64,000 bases of DNA from Dongia_A sp039808885 (GCA_039808885.1 JBDHTX010000018.1:20637-84636), one strand, 5' to 3'; counted from the stretch's first letter, positions 25,993 to 35,952 are shown. Made by a program: numbers and translations. The notes: a model not told the origin generated them from the letters alone.

Positions 25993-26619
25993 ATGACCAC
26001 CGACACGCACACGACCGAGCCTTCGGGCGCCGATTTGACGGGTTTCCCCTCAGCCGCCTCGCCCGCGCGCGACCGCCTGATCGACACCGCGATCGGGCTG
26101 TTCAACCGCTACGGCTTCCACGCCACCGGCGTCGACCGCATCGTCGCCGTCGCCAAGGTGGCGAAGAAGACGCTCTATTCGCATTTCCCCTCGAAGGAGG
26201 ATCTCATCCTCGCCGCCCTGGCGCGCAAGGAAGCGGCCTTCACCGAGAAGTTCCTGCCCGCGGTGCTGAACGCCGGCGGCGACCCGCGCCAGCGCCTGCT
26301 GGCGCTGTTCGAGATGGCGAAGAGCTGGTTCTCCGACAAGGATTTCTACGGCTGCATCTTCATCAACGCGGCGGTCGAGTATTCCGACCCGGCCCATCCG
26401 ATCAACGCCTGCGCCCGCCGCTTCAAGACGCAGCTGCGCAACTTCATCCGCGCGCAGGCGAAAGAGGGCGGGGCGGCCGATCCCGAGCGGCTGGCCGACC
26501 AGATCGCGCTGCTCTTCGAAGGCGCCACCACGGTGGCCCAGGTCTCCGCCCGGCCCGACGCCGCGACCACGGCGAAGGAGATCGCCGCGACGCTGATCGA
26601 CGCGGCGTTCCGCAAGTAG
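25993..26619 (+). CDS. TetR/AcrR family transcriptional regulator
   Basis: 208 residues. The N-terminal helix-turn-helix is DRLIDTAIGLFNRYGFHATG, then VAKVAKKTLYSHFPSKEDLI. The C-terminal domain has FYGCIFINAAVEY, seen in TetR proteins that control efflux or detoxification genes. It stands alone and is convergent with the D-cysteine desulfhydrase gene. The target is not evident from local palindromes. Confidence 0.8.
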   Translation: MTTDTHTTEPSGADLTGFPSAASPARDRLIDTAIGLFNRYGFHATGVDRIVAVAKVAKKTLYSHFPSKEDLILAALARKEAAFTEKFLPAVLNAGGDPRQRLLALFEMAKSWFSDKDFYGCIFINAAVEYSDPAHPINACARRFKTQLRNFIRAQAKEGGAADPERLADQIALLFEGATTVAQVSARPDAATTAKEIAATLIDAAFRK

Positions 26620-26633
26620 CGCGACGCGTTGCG

Positions 26634-27647
26634 TCAGAAGTAGTTCGCGTAGGCGAACAGCCCCGGCGCGCCGCCGGTGTGGAGGAAGACGATGGTCTCC
26701 TCCGCGCCGAAGCGGCCCTCGCGCAACCATTCGATCAGGCCCGCCATCGCCTTGCCGGTATAGACCGGGTCGAGCACGATGCCTTCGAGGCGCGCCAGCA
26801 GGCTCACCGCCTCGATCATGCCGTCATTCGGCTCGCCATAGCCCGGCGACGCATAGCCGCCCGCCAGCATGAAGCGCTCCGCGGGAATCTCCGCCAGGCC
26901 CAGCTTCGAAGCGGCGGCGACCGCGACGGCTTGCACCTGGGCCAGCAGCGGCGCCGGGTCGTCATCGATGTCGACGCCGATCACCGGCACCGCGCTTTCG
27001 GCCAAGGCGGCGCCGACGACGAGCCCCGCCTGGGTGCCGCCCGATCCGCTCGCCACCACCACACGGTCGATCGCCAGGTCGCGCTCCTGCGCCTGCGCCA
27101 GCAGTTCCAGCATCGCCCCCGCATAGCCCAGCGCGCCGATGGCGTTCGAGCCGCCGGTCGGGATGTGATAGGGCGTCTCGCCGGTCTCGCGCAGCCGCTC
27201 CATCAGCCGCGCGATGCGCGCGGCGCGGCTTTCGCCGGGGTCGCAGAGATGCACTTCGGCGCCGAGCAGATAGTCGAGCACCAGGTTGCCGTTGCTGCGG
27301 TAGAGCTCGGTCACGATCGGCACCGCGTGGTCGAGCACCAGGTGGCAGGCGAGGCCGGCCTTCGCCGCCGCCGCCGCGCTCTGCCGCACATGGTTGGATT
27401 GCAGCCCGCCTTCGGTGACGATCGCCGTCGCCCGATGCGCCAGCGCGTCGGCGATGAGGAATTCCAGCTTGCGCGTCTTGTTGCCGCCGAGCGCCAGGCC
27501 GGTGCAATCGTCGCGCTTGATGAACAGGCGCGGCCCGCCGAGATGTTCCCGCAACCGGTCGAGCGGCTCCAGCGCCGTCGGCAGATGCGCCAGATGGAAG
27601 CGCGGAAAGCGCGCCAGGGCCTCCGCCGCTCGTGTCAGCTTCGTCAT
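26634..27647 (-). CDS. dcyD: D-cysteine desulfhydrase (PLP fold type II)
   Basis: 337 residues, the normal length for the ACC deaminase/D-cysteine desulfhydrase family. The PLP lysine is in LGGNKTRKLEFL, the cofactor phosphate loop is SGSGGTQAGL, and EGIVLDPVYTGKAMAGL is the family's late block. It breaks D-cysteine to pyruvate, ammonia and sulfide. The related ACC deaminase cannot be excluded by eye. The start at 27647 is preferred over 27674 because it begins the conserved region. Confidence 0.8.
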   Translation of the reverse strand: MTKLTRAAEALARFPRFHLAHLPTALEPLDRLREHLGGPRLFIKRDDCTGLALGGNKTRKLEFLIADALAHRATAIVTEGGLQSNHVRQSAAAAAKAGLACHLVLDHAVPIVTELYRSNGNLVLDYLLGAEVHLCDPGESRAARIARLMERLRETGETPYHIPTGGSNAIGALGYAGAMLELLAQAQERDLAIDRVVVASGSGGTQAGLVVGAALAESAVPVIGVDIDDDPAPLLAQVQAVAVAAASKLGLAEIPAERFMLAGGYASPGYGEPNDGMIEAVSLLARLEGIVLDPVYTGKAMAGLIEWLREGRFGAEETIVFLHTGGAPGLFAYANYF

Positions 27648-27687
27648 GGCTTCCCCCGGATGTCCGGCCCCCAAGCCAAAGCTTCGA

Positions 27688-28245
27688 TCACAGTTTCGGC
27701 GGGATCAGCACTTCGTTGATGATGTGGATATAGCCGTTGCTGGCGCCGAGACTGGTGCGCTCCAGCTCGGCGGTGCCGATGGCGACGCTCTGGCCCTGGC
27801 GCTGGACTTGCAGCACCGTGCCGGCGAGGGTGGCGAGGGTCTTGCTCCGCTGCACCGCCATCGCGTCCAGGCGCCCGGCCACCACGTGATGCTTTAGCAG
27901 CCGCGCCAGCTTGTCCTTGTTCTTGGGCTGGCGCAGCAGGTTGAAATCGACCCGCGCGCCGCCGGACAGCCCGCCGCCCGCCGTCGACACGGTGCTGAAC
28001 GCGGCATCGTCCGGCGCGAACAGGGTGAAGGGACCGGGACCCGCCAGCAGATCCTCGAGCCCGGCCAGGTGGATGTATTCGGCCAGGCGATGCAGGTCCG
28101 GCATGCGCTTGACCTCGATCGCGATGTCGGTGCGCTCGCCGGCGGGCTTGGCGGCCGAGCCCTTGCCGCCCGAGGCGCAGGCGCCGAGCAGCGGCCCGCC
28201 CGCGGCGAGGCCCGCCAATCCGATGAGCACGGTTCTGCGCAGCAT
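27688..28245 (-). CDS. Fasciclin-domain lipoprotein
   Basis: 185 residues. The lipobox is LLGACAS after a Gly-rich signal; GGGGAG precedes the start. The FAS1 fold is seen as PFTLFAPDDAAFSTV, LLKHHVVAGRLDAM and the final SNGYIHIINEVLIPP. FAS1 proteins take part in adhesion or envelope interaction. A second fasciclin gene is only 1.4 kb away (29150-29650), with the PAS-domain gene between them. Confidence 0.85.
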   Translation of the reverse strand: MLRRTVLIGLAGLAAGGPLLGACASGGKGSAAKPAGERTDIAIEVKRMPDLHRLAEYIHLAGLEDLLAGPGPFTLFAPDDAAFSTVSTAGGGLSGGARVDFNLLRQPKNKDKLARLLKHHVVAGRLDAMAVQRSKTLATLAGTVLQVQRQGQSVAIGTAELERTSLGASNGYIHIINEVLIPPKL

Positions 28246-28424
28246 GCTGCTCCCCTCTGATCGATGCCGCCCATTGGGAGCGCGTCCCGGGGCGCGGCGC
28301 AACGTCTTTTTGCGGCCGCAGAAAGACATTGCGCGAGCGCGGCCCGCCCGCGCGATTCCGGTTGATGATGGATCGATATGGCGCCTTGATCGTTCGGCGG
28401 CGCGGGCCGGCCCGTCGCGCGGAC

Positions 28425-28976
28425 CTACCGCAGCCGGTCGTCGATGGCGTGGGTCGGCGTGCCGGGATAGGGATAGAACTCGTCGATGCCGAGGACGCGC
28501 GTGACAACGCCGCCATCCGCCGACATCGGAAACAGCCCGAATTCCGAGGCGCCCGGCGTGCCGTCGCGGAAGGTCCAGTGATAACAGCCGAAGACCGGCG
28601 CCGCGGTGTCGCGCGCATGCTTGAAGATGCGGTGGACGAAGGGCGCTTCCTTCCAGTTCATCTGGTCGACATAGCGACCGGTCAGTTCGGCGCCGGCGAC
28701 CAGGACCTGCAGCGTGCCGACCAGGCGGAAACGCACGCGGAAGGGCGCATCCTCCAGGTCGCAGATCACCACCGAGGCGAGCAGCTTCGGGATCTCCACC
28801 GGATCGATGTCGGACGGCCTGGGCAGGCGGCCGTCGCGGACCTTGCTCTGCCAGTATGTCAGCATGTCGAGAATGATCTGCGCGCGGACGGAACGTGCGC
28901 TCTCGTAGATGCGGTCGCCGGTTTCCTGCATCATCATGGCGAACCAATGTTCCGCCAAATTGGTCCGGGCTGTCAA
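28425..28976 (-). CDS. PAS_5-type PAS-domain protein
   Basis: 183 residues. The pattern LTYWQSKVRDGRLPRPSDIDPVEIPKLL, followed by FRVRFRLVGTLQVLVAGAELTGR, is typical of the alphaproteobacterial PAS_5 family. These are stand-alone sensory-like domains with no output domain; neither ligand nor partner is known. It lies between two fasciclin genes on the same strand. Confidence 0.75.
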   Translation of the reverse strand: MTARTNLAEHWFAMMMQETGDRIYESARSVRAQIILDMLTYWQSKVRDGRLPRPSDIDPVEIPKLLASVVICDLEDAPFRVRFRLVGTLQVLVAGAELTGRYVDQMNWKEAPFVHRIFKHARDTAAPVFGCYHWTFRDGTPGASEFGLFPMSADGGVVTRVLGIDEFYPYPGTPTHAIDDRLR

Positions 28977-28990
28977 CCGCGCGCGGACCG

Positions 28991-29072
28991 GCCGCGATCC
29001 GAAGATTGCGGCCCACCAGGGAGTCAGCGAAAAGGATGGGCCGCGATCCGAAGACCGCGGCCCATCCGAAGT
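28991..29072 (-). repeat. Hairpin repeat array (GGGCCGCG type), left cluster
   Basis: Two units with AGTCAGCGAAAAGGA between them. The better unit forms ATGGGCCGCG-loop-CGCGGCCCAT (about 29038-29067). On the minus strand, the strand of the fasciclin gene ending at 29150, the stem is followed by CCTTTTCGC, so it could act as a terminator. A second cluster of the same units lies at 29843-29945. Confidence 0.6.
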
Positions 29073-29149
29073 CCGCCGGATTGCGGGCGATCTGCCGGAA
29101 CCAGGCGGGCGGGGAGCGGCGCGCGGGGGGTGCGCGCCAGAGGCAGCCG

Positions 29150-29650
29150 TTACATCGGCGGCAGGATCACCTTGTCGATGACGTGGATGACGCCGTTGCT
29201 GGCGGCCACGTCGGCCTGCACCACCTGGGCGTCGTTGATCATCACCTTGCCGCCGGACGCGTCGATGGCGACATCGGCGCCCTCGACGGTCTTGGCGGAA
29301 GTGAGCTTCACCACGTCGGCGGCCATCACCTTGCCGGAGATCACGTGATAGGTCAGCACCTTCACCAGCTGGTCCTTGTTCTCGGGCTTCAGCAGGTTCT
29401 CGACCGTGCCGGCCGGCAGCGCGGCGAAGGCCGCGTCGGTCGGCGCGAAGACGGTGAGCGGGCCGGGGCTCTTCAGCGTGTCGACCAGGTCAGCGGCCTG
29501 GGCGGCGGCGAGCAGGGTGTTGAACTGGCCGGCGGAGGCGGCGGTGTCGACGATATCCTTGCTCGCGACAGTCTCGGCGTTGGTGGACGAGCAGGCGGCG
29601 AGAACCGGCAGCGCAACCAGTGCTGCCATGAGCGATCGGCGCAGCAACAT
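29150..29650 (-). CDS. Fasciclin-domain lipoprotein, second copy
   Basis: 166 residues with a lipobox (PVLAACSS) and one FAS1 domain: DIVDTAASAGQFNTLLAAAQ, TVFAPTDAAFAALPAG, VLTYHVISGKVM and SNGVIHVIDKVILPP. It has a more standard FAS1 sequence than the neighbour at 27688-28245. It is bracketed by GGGCCGCG hairpin clusters on both sides. Confidence 0.9.
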   Translation of the reverse strand: MLLRRSLMAALVALPVLAACSSTNAETVASKDIVDTAASAGQFNTLLAAAQAADLVDTLKSPGPLTVFAPTDAAFAALPAGTVENLLKPENKDQLVKVLTYHVISGKVMAADVVKLTSAKTVEGADVAIDASGGKVMINDAQVVQADVAASNGVIHVIDKVILPPM

Positions 29651-29842
29651 GAAAACCTCCCTAATGTTTGCGGCTATGCGACCGATGCGCCGGCGCGCCG
29701 GAGGAAGGCCACCGACAGCGCATCGATGCAGCCTTTACGGCAGCAGCCGAGGGGCGGTTCTGCGGCGCGCGCGACTATATTTTCGCGCGCGGCATGATCC
29801 GCCGTAGGCGAGGGCCGTAGACTCCCGCTGGCGCGCACTGAA

Positions 29843-29945
29843 AGGACGGGCCGCGACCGGAGCCGCGGCCCGCCAGAAAGTCAGCGAATAGGGGAGTCAG
29901 CGAAAAGGACGGGCCGCGATCCGAAGACCGCGGCCCATCCGAAGC
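29843..29945 (-). repeat. Hairpin repeat array (GGGCCGCG type), right cluster
   Basis: Two hairpins, GGGCCGCG-ACCGGAG-CCGCGGCCC and GGGCCGCG-loop-CGCGGCCC, each followed by AGTCAGCGAA. Over about 55 bp this is nearly identical to 29018-29072. It lies downstream of the lipoprotein gene that ends at 30039, so both clusters sit at 3' ends of leftward genes. Nothing else is seen in 29651-30038. Confidence 0.6.
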
Positions 29946-30038
29946 CCGCCGGCAGTTCGATGGGGCTGCGCCACCCACCGGGGACGATGCCGTCGCGCTT
30001 CGGTGGGATTACGCAGGCGAGGGCCGGGCGGATGCAGG

Positions 30039-30386
30039 TCACTCCAACTTGCCGAACCAGTCGGTGATGTCGAAATAGAGGTTCCTGGTCACGCCGTCCT
30101 TGCTGAGCTCGATCAGGTCATAGACGCGGCCGTCATGATTGATCAGGCTCTGGGTTCCCCAGCGCCAGCCGGGCATGTTCTTCTTCACCCATCGGTGCTC
30201 GGCGGCGACGCCGTCGAACTCGGTATGGGCGTCCTCGAGCACGATGGCGGTGGCAAAGCTCGAGCCCGGCTCTTCCGCGGCGGTCTGCGATGGCGCCGGA
30301 TTGCCGGCGCAGCCGGCGACGATGAGGACACAGAGCAGCGCCCCCATGCTGATCAATCGGCGACACAGCGCCTTGGCCGATGTCAT
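30039..30386 (-). CDS. Small lipoprotein, function unknown
   Basis: 115 residues. The ATG at 30386 is preceded by GGGGGAAG. A signal with lipobox LIVAGCAG leads to a mature part of about 85 residues ending with RVYDLIELSKDGVTRNLYFD. Composition suggests a small beta-rich periplasmic domain. No domain name is recognised. It is downstream of rho, but rho's own terminator separates them. Confidence 0.6.
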   Translation of the reverse strand: MTSAKALCRRLISMGALLCVLIVAGCAGNPAPSQTAAEEPGSSFATAIVLEDAHTEFDGVAAEHRWVKKNMPGWRWGTQSLINHDGRVYDLIELSKDGVTRNLYFDITDWFGKLE

Positions 30387-30419
30387 GCGACTTCCCCCGG
30401 TCGGTGCGACGGCGGCAGA

Positions 30420-30456
30420 ATACAAAAACGGCGCGGAGGTTGCCATCCGCGCCGTT
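30420..30456 (-). terminator. Rho-independent terminator of rho
   Basis: Perfect 11-base arms AACGGCGCGGA and TCCGCGCCGTT lie at 30427-30456. On the minus strand the stem ends in GCCGTTTTTG, giving a T-run. It lies 24 bases past the rho stop codon. Confidence 0.8.
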
Positions 30457-30479
30457 CGTATGCGTGCCGCCGCGAACCG

Positions 30480-31736
<1,257 letters not shown>

Positions 31737-32007
31737 GGGATCGGGGGATGTGCTTCTGTGGATCGGGGGAAAATGGGGAAACCGGCGCCGCTCCGAAGCG
31801 GTTCCCGGACCCGGAGGCCGGCGGGCAGGCCGGTCCTGGGCGCAGGGACTTCAGGCGACGAAATCGCCGGAGAGCACCCGAATAAACCTTGCAACAGACC
31901 TCGCGCGTAAAACGGTCGGTGATCGGTTCGGAGAGATTTGCGAGGTCGGGTCACCCAGGCGGGTGTCTCTGGCAGGGGTCCGCAGGATCTCTGGGGACCG
32001 TGGTGAT

Positions 32008-32036
32008 TAGTTAATGCATTCCCCCCGGCCTGTCAA
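32008..32036 (-). promoter_or_regulatory. Sigma-70-type promoter for rho
   Basis: On the minus strand a perfect -35 TTGACA (32036-32031) is followed after 17 bases by TAACTA (32013-32008). Transcription should start near 32000, leaving a leader of about 265 nt before rho, as expected for genes with attenuation control. Confidence 0.65.
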
Positions 32037-32182
32037 ATGAAAGATCGGCTGCCGCGCCCGCGCCAGGCCGGATTTCCCGCCCCGATCAAGCAGTTGTGAG
32101 TTTGGTGAAAAGCGCAAACAGCCGCCCGGGCCGCAGCTTTGTTGGTGGCCGCGATTGCTTCGCAGTGCTAACCCCTAGGCAG

Positions 32183-32191
32183 TTATCCACA
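32183..32191 (+). promoter_or_regulatory. Perfect DnaA box TTATCCACA
   Basis: The exact consensus TTATCCACA lies in the rho / 32270 intergenic gap, with a partial box (TGTGGAT, minus strand) near 31758. It could be part of an origin or a DnaA-controlled promoter. The rest of 31737-32269 is the rho leader and promoter with no further gene. Confidence 0.55.
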
Positions 32192-32269
32192 GGAGTGCTG
32201 TCGTCGCCGCCCGGCGGGCAGGGTTGCCGCCCGCAAGGCAGGGATTCCGCCTTTCCGGGGGAGGGTCCG

Positions 32270-33823
32270 ATGTCGCCATCCGTCCAGGCCTTGCTCGACC
32301 AGGCGCAGGCCGTGCTGCTCGGCTACGGATCGCTGTGGAACGCGCTTCCCACCATGGTCGTGTCCATGGCGGTGCCGCTGCTGATCATCATCGGCAAGCG
32401 GGCGGTGAAGCAGATCCGCGCCGAGACCTTCCTGCGCCTCGAGGCCAGCTTCCTCAAGCCCAACAACGACGACCAGCTGGACCCGCAGGAAGCCCTGATG
32501 GATCCGACCTTCGATTCCGTGCGCTGCAAATACCTCGACACGCCGCGCGCCGACCTGCCCGAGGATGCCGGCGCCGCCCAACGCCTGTCCAAGCACGCCG
32601 CCATCGTGATCCGGCCGATGCTGCCGGTCTTTCTCTACGGTTTCAGCGTCGTGGTCTTCGCCGTCATCGTCGCCTTCTTCGTCGACCGCCTGTTCATCCG
32701 CGGCTGGTTCCTGGTCGGGCCGGGCTGCGGCAGCGCGGTCATGGGCTGCCTGCCGCTGAGCGCGCAGATCCTGCTGCTCGGCCTGCGCGACCCCGGCAAT
32801 CCCGTCGCGGTCGATCTCGCCTATGCCCAGAACAGCGCGGTGATGCTCGCCTTCGGCTTCGCCGGCGCCTATCTCTGGTGCGTCCTCTATCTGATCCGCC
32901 GGGTCAACAACTACGACCTGACGCCCTATTCCTTCCTGCTCTGCGGCATGCGCATCCTCCTTGCGCTCGCCATCGTGCTGACCGTGCGGCACACGGTCTT
33001 CTCCAACGCCATGCTGCCGGCGGAGACCGGGGGCGAGACGGGGATCGCCACCTATCTGGCGGTGCTCTGCTCCTTCCTGCTCGGCTTCTATCCGGCGGCC
33101 GGCATGGACTACCTGATCAAGCGCGGCCAGGAATTCACCATCAAGCGGCCGCATCCCGATGCCGGCGCTTTGCGCAACATGCTGCCGCTCGACATGATCG
33201 ACGGCCTGTCGCACTACGTGCAGTTCCGCCTGGAGGAGCTGGAATACGAGGACGTGCAGAACCTCGCCACCGCCAACCCGGTGCTGCTCTATGTCGAGAC
33301 GCCCTACAACATCCTCGAGATCATCGACTGGATCGCCCAGGCCCAGTTGATCACCGCCATCGGCCCGAAGAAGGTGGCCGATCTGCGCCAGATGAACGTG
33401 CGTACCATCTTCGATTTGGCGCGCATCGGCGACACGCCGCATTTCCGCCGCTGCGCGCTGCAGATCCTGGTCGAGCCCGAGGCCTTCCGCGCCAATCTCG
33501 CCACGGCCGGCGACGACGAGGTGCAGGCGATGTTCAACTGCATGTTCACCTCGATCGCCGACGACCTGCACGTCATCCGCCTGGCGCGGGTGTGGAACGC
33601 CTTCTATGCCGTCTACCAGCGCGACCACTTGGTCGACGTCGCCACCCGCGGCCTGCTGTCGAAGCCGCCGCTGCCGGCGCGCTGGATGGAGGAGGGCGCC
33701 CAGGAAAGCCTGCGCGCCGCCACCGCCATGCTCGCCGCCGCCGCCGCCGCGCCGCTCACCGCCCCGCCAACTGCCCCGCCGGCCCCCGCCCCGGCCGGCA
33801 GCGCCGGCAAGGCCGCAGAGTGA
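32270..33823 (+). CDS. Large polytopic membrane protein, unknown
   Basis: 517 residues with about six membrane helices (near 25-42, 108-135, 150-170, 190-215, 225-245 and 260-280) and a cytoplasmic C-terminal half. The latter includes IGPKKVADLRQMNVRTIFDLARIG, which resembles a helix-hairpin-helix/SAM-like motif, followed by an Ala/Pro-rich tail. The start has GGGGGAGGG upstream. I recognise no named family. Its TGA stop codon forms the first bases of an inverted-repeat element (33821-33945). Confidence 0.55.
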   Translation: MSPSVQALLDQAQAVLLGYGSLWNALPTMVVSMAVPLLIIIGKRAVKQIRAETFLRLEASFLKPNNDDQLDPQEALMDPTFDSVRCKYLDTPRADLPEDAGAAQRLSKHAAIVIRPMLPVFLYGFSVVVFAVIVAFFVDRLFIRGWFLVGPGCGSAVMGCLPLSAQILLLGLRDPGNPVAVDLAYAQNSAVMLAFGFAGAYLWCVLYLIRRVNNYDLTPYSFLLCGMRILLALAIVLTVRHTVFSNAMLPAETGGETGIATYLAVLCSFLLGFYPAAGMDYLIKRGQEFTIKRPHPDAGALRNMLPLDMIDGLSHYVQFRLEELEYEDVQNLATANPVLLYVETPYNILEIIDWIAQAQLITAIGPKKVADLRQMNVRTIFDLARIGDTPHFRRCALQILVEPEAFRANLATAGDDEVQAMFNCMFTSIADDLHVIRLARVWNAFYAVYQRDHLVDVATRGLLSKPPLPARWMEEGAQESLRAATAMLAAAAAAPLTAPPTAPPAPAPAGSAGKAAE

Positions 33824-33945
33824 TTTTGCTGCAGCAAAAACTGCAGCAAAATGAATTATATCAAAGGTTTGGTCTAAGCCGCCGATCAGACCCAGTCCGG
33901 GCGGCTTCGCTTAGGTTTGCTGCAACCAATTCCGCAGCAAAATCA
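33821..33945. repeat. 125-bp element with TGATTTTGCTGC terminal inverted repeats
   Basis: TGATTTTGCTGC at 33821-33832 and GCAGCAAAATCA at 33934-33945 are exact inverted repeats. Inside are the palindrome TTTTGCTGCAGCAAAA (33824-33839), an AT-rich stretch and a second inverted repeat, TAAGCCGCC/GGCGGCTT. The left end provides the stop codon of the membrane protein gene. No reading frame is present, so it looks like a small MITE-like insertion or a complex operator/terminator. Confidence 0.5.
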
Positions 33946-33973
33946 TGTATTTCAATAGCTTGCGTGTATCTCC

Positions 33974-34049
33974 CGTCATTGCCGGGCTAGTCCCGGCAAT
34001 CCATGCTGCGACCGCACAATGGATGCCCGGGACACGCCCGGGCATGACG
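33974..34049. repeat. Non-autonomous palindromic pair (GIY-YIG-associated family)
   Basis: The left half starts CGTCATTGCCGGG and the right half ends CCGGGCATGACG; the inner ends ATCCAT/ATGGAT face each other across a 14-base spacer. It is the most compact pair in the window, between the membrane protein gene and the hemJ stop. Confidence 0.75.
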
Positions 34050-34088
34050 GATTGAATGGTGGCCGGCCCTGCGCCCCAGGGCGCCGGC

Positions 34089-34523
34089 CTAGAACGGCTT
34101 CACGATCACCAGGATCACCACGCCGATCATGATCAGCGTCGGCACCTCGTTCCAGAAGCGGTAGAAGCGCGCCGAATGGCGGTTGGCGTCGGCGGCGAAG
34201 TGGCGGCGCCAGCGCGAGAACAGCGCATGGACCGTGGACATGGCGATGACCAAAGCGAGCTTGGCCTGGAACCAGGGCTGGCCCCAGAGATCGCCCATCC
34301 AGGCCATGCACAGGCCGAAGATCCAGGCGGCGCCCATCGCCGGATTGATGATGGCGCGCAGCAGGCGCCGCTCCATCACCTTGAAGGTCTCCGATTGCTC
34401 CGAGCCCGGCTTCGCCGCGCAGTGATAGACGTAGAGCCGCGGCAGATAGAGCATCCCCGCCATCCAGGCGATGACCGAGATGACATGCAGCGCCTTCAGC
34501 CAGGTGTAGAGATCGCCGGTCAT
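34089..34523 (-). CDS. hemJ: Protoporphyrinogen IX oxidase HemJ
   Basis: 144 residues with four membrane helices. The HemJ/UPF0093 pattern is clear: LYTWLKALHVISVIAWMAG, MLYLPRLYVYHC, MERRLLRAIINPAM and WFQAKLALVIAMSTVHALF, with the conserved His and Lys residues retained. HemJ makes protoporphyrin IX, the substrate for ferrochelatase, in the inner membrane. It sits next to hemH and hemE, so three late haem-synthesis steps are clustered. Confidence 0.88.
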   Translation of the reverse strand: MTGDLYTWLKALHVISVIAWMAGMLYLPRLYVYHCAAKPGSEQSETFKVMERRLLRAIINPAMGAAWIFGLCMAWMGDLWGQPWFQAKLALVIAMSTVHALFSRWRRHFAADANRHSARFYRFWNEVPTLIMIGVVILVIVKPF

Positions 34524-34550
34524 GCGGTGTCGGTCCTTCTTGAACGCGGC

Positions 34551-34700
34551 GCTGCAACACCCCCCTTCCTGTCCTTCCCCCGCAAGGGGGGAAGGGACGC
34601 GGTTGCGCTGATATCGCATCCCTTCCGCTGCGCGAACCGCGGCAGCACAGAAAGAAGACCCCTTCCCCCCTTGCGGGGGAAGGTTGGGAAGGGCGGTGCC
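34551..34700. repeat. CCTTCCCCC-type palindromic pair between hemH and hemJ
   Basis: Two inverted hairpin arms (about 34561-34595 and 34658-34695) have the same CCTTCCCCC...GGGGGAAGG arms and GCGCTGCA flank as copies 1 and 2 (609-813 and 15378-15571), but a different interior of about 65 bp. Confidence 0.6.
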
Positions 34701-34716
34701 GCGTATTCGGTCCCGC

Positions 34717-35823
34717 TCACGAAGGCACCGGCGCCTTGCAAGCGCACTTCGCCGCGTTGGCGCAGAAGCGCTGGCTGTTGCCCGGTTGCACGGCCTTGTC
34801 GTCGGCCAGCGCCGCCTGGACCAGCCGCGCCAGGCCGGCGATGAAATCCGGATGGGTCGAGACCGTCGGCGCCCGGACATAGGCCGGCGCGCCGTTCTGC
34901 TCCGCCAGGTGGCGGTATTCGATGTCGAGCTCCACCAGCGTCTCCGAATGCTCCGAGACGAAGGCGATGGGGAAGACCACGATGGCGCGCTGCTCCTGCG
35001 CCGCCTGGGCGATCACCGCGTCGGTCGCCGGCCCGACCCATTCCAGCGGCCCGACCCGGCTCTGATAGGAGACCACCCATTGGTCGCGCGGCAGATCGAG
35101 CGCGGCGGCGATCGCCGCCGCCCCGGCCTCCACCTGGGCGACATAGGGATCGCCGGCATCGACCACCTTTTTCGGCAATCCGTGGGCGGAGAGGATGACC
35201 AGCGGCCTGGCCTGCGGCGCCTTGGTCGCGGCCTCCGCCAGCGCGCCCTGCAGGATCGCCCTGGCGGCGAGGACGAAGCCCGCTTCCACCGGATAACAGC
35301 AGATGAGCCGATGCGGCGCCGGGATCGCCGCGGCCTTCGCCGCCCGCATCCAGGCGGCATAGGAGGAGGCGGTTGTCGTGGTGGAGAATTGCGGATAGAG
35401 CGGCAGCAGGATGACCTGGCTGGGCTGGTAGGCCTTCACCGCCGCCGCCGTCTCCGCGGTCAGCGGGTGCCAGTAGCGCATGGCAATGAAGACGCGGTAT
35501 TCCGCCCCGGCCGTTCCGGCGGCCCCGGCGGCCCCGCCGCCATTCGCGGCACTAGCGGCACTGGCCGTGAGCGCCGTAACCAGCGCCGCCGCCTGGGCCT
35601 CGGTGTTGGGCAGGATCGGCGAGCGGTTGCCCATCAGCGCATAGATGCCCTGGGCCTTCTTGTCCCGCCGCCGCGAAATCAACGATGCCAGCAGCCGGCG
35701 CGGCAGGAACGGCAGCCCGATGATCGCCGGATCGTTGAACAGGTTGAACAGGAACGGCCGCACCGCGCTGAGCGAATCCGGCCCGCCCAGATTGAACAGC
35801 ACGATGGCGACGCGCTCGGTCAT
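34717..35823 (-). CDS. hemH: Ferrochelatase
   Basis: 368 residues. HemH inserts Fe(II) into protoporphyrin IX, the last haem step. Seen are VLFNLGGPDSLSAVRPFLFNLF, MRYWHPLTAE, VILLPLYPQFSTTTTASS, the catalytic His in LSAHGLPKKVV and the Glu in VSEHSETLVELD. An Ala/Gly-rich insertion (about residues 86-106) is unusual. The C-terminal RFCANAAKCACKAP is Cys-containing, a possible Fe-S or metal site. Confidence 0.95.
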   Translation of the reverse strand: MTERVAIVLFNLGGPDSLSAVRPFLFNLFNDPAIIGLPFLPRRLLASLISRRRDKKAQGIYALMGNRSPILPNTEAQAAALVTALTASAASAANGGGAAGAAGTAGAEYRVFIAMRYWHPLTAETAAAVKAYQPSQVILLPLYPQFSTTTTASSYAAWMRAAKAAAIPAPHRLICCYPVEAGFVLAARAILQGALAEAATKAPQARPLVILSAHGLPKKVVDAGDPYVAQVEAGAAAIAAALDLPRDQWVVSYQSRVGPLEWVGPATDAVIAQAAQEQRAIVVFPIAFVSEHSETLVELDIEYRHLAEQNGAPAYVRAPTVSTHPDFIAGLARLVQAALADDKAVQPGNSQRFCANAAKCACKAPVPS

Positions 35824-35833
35824 GGCGCTATCT

Positions 35834-35927
35834 CGTCATCACCGGGCGCAGACCCGGTGATCCAAGTTTCCGGCAACGAGACCGGCCGGGGCAAACCTGG
35901 ATTGCCGGGTCAAGCCCGGCAATGACG
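35834..35927. repeat. Non-autonomous palindromic pair between hemE and hemH
   Basis: The left half is CGTCATCACCGGGCGCAGA...GGTGATCCAAGTT; the right half is inverted and ends CCCGGCAATGACG. About 25 bp separate them. The stem variants (CACCGGG and TTGCCGGG) are the same two seen at the ends of GIY-YIG element 2. Confidence 0.75.
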
Positions 35928-35952
35928 AACCAGGGGCGGCAGCAAGCGCGCC

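Noticed and set aside
33974..34049. Ordinary rho-independent terminators
   Set aside because: The paired layout with fixed outer CGTCA and inner TCCA ends, and occurrence in operons and divergent gaps, is not explained by termination, though some copies may terminate transcription.
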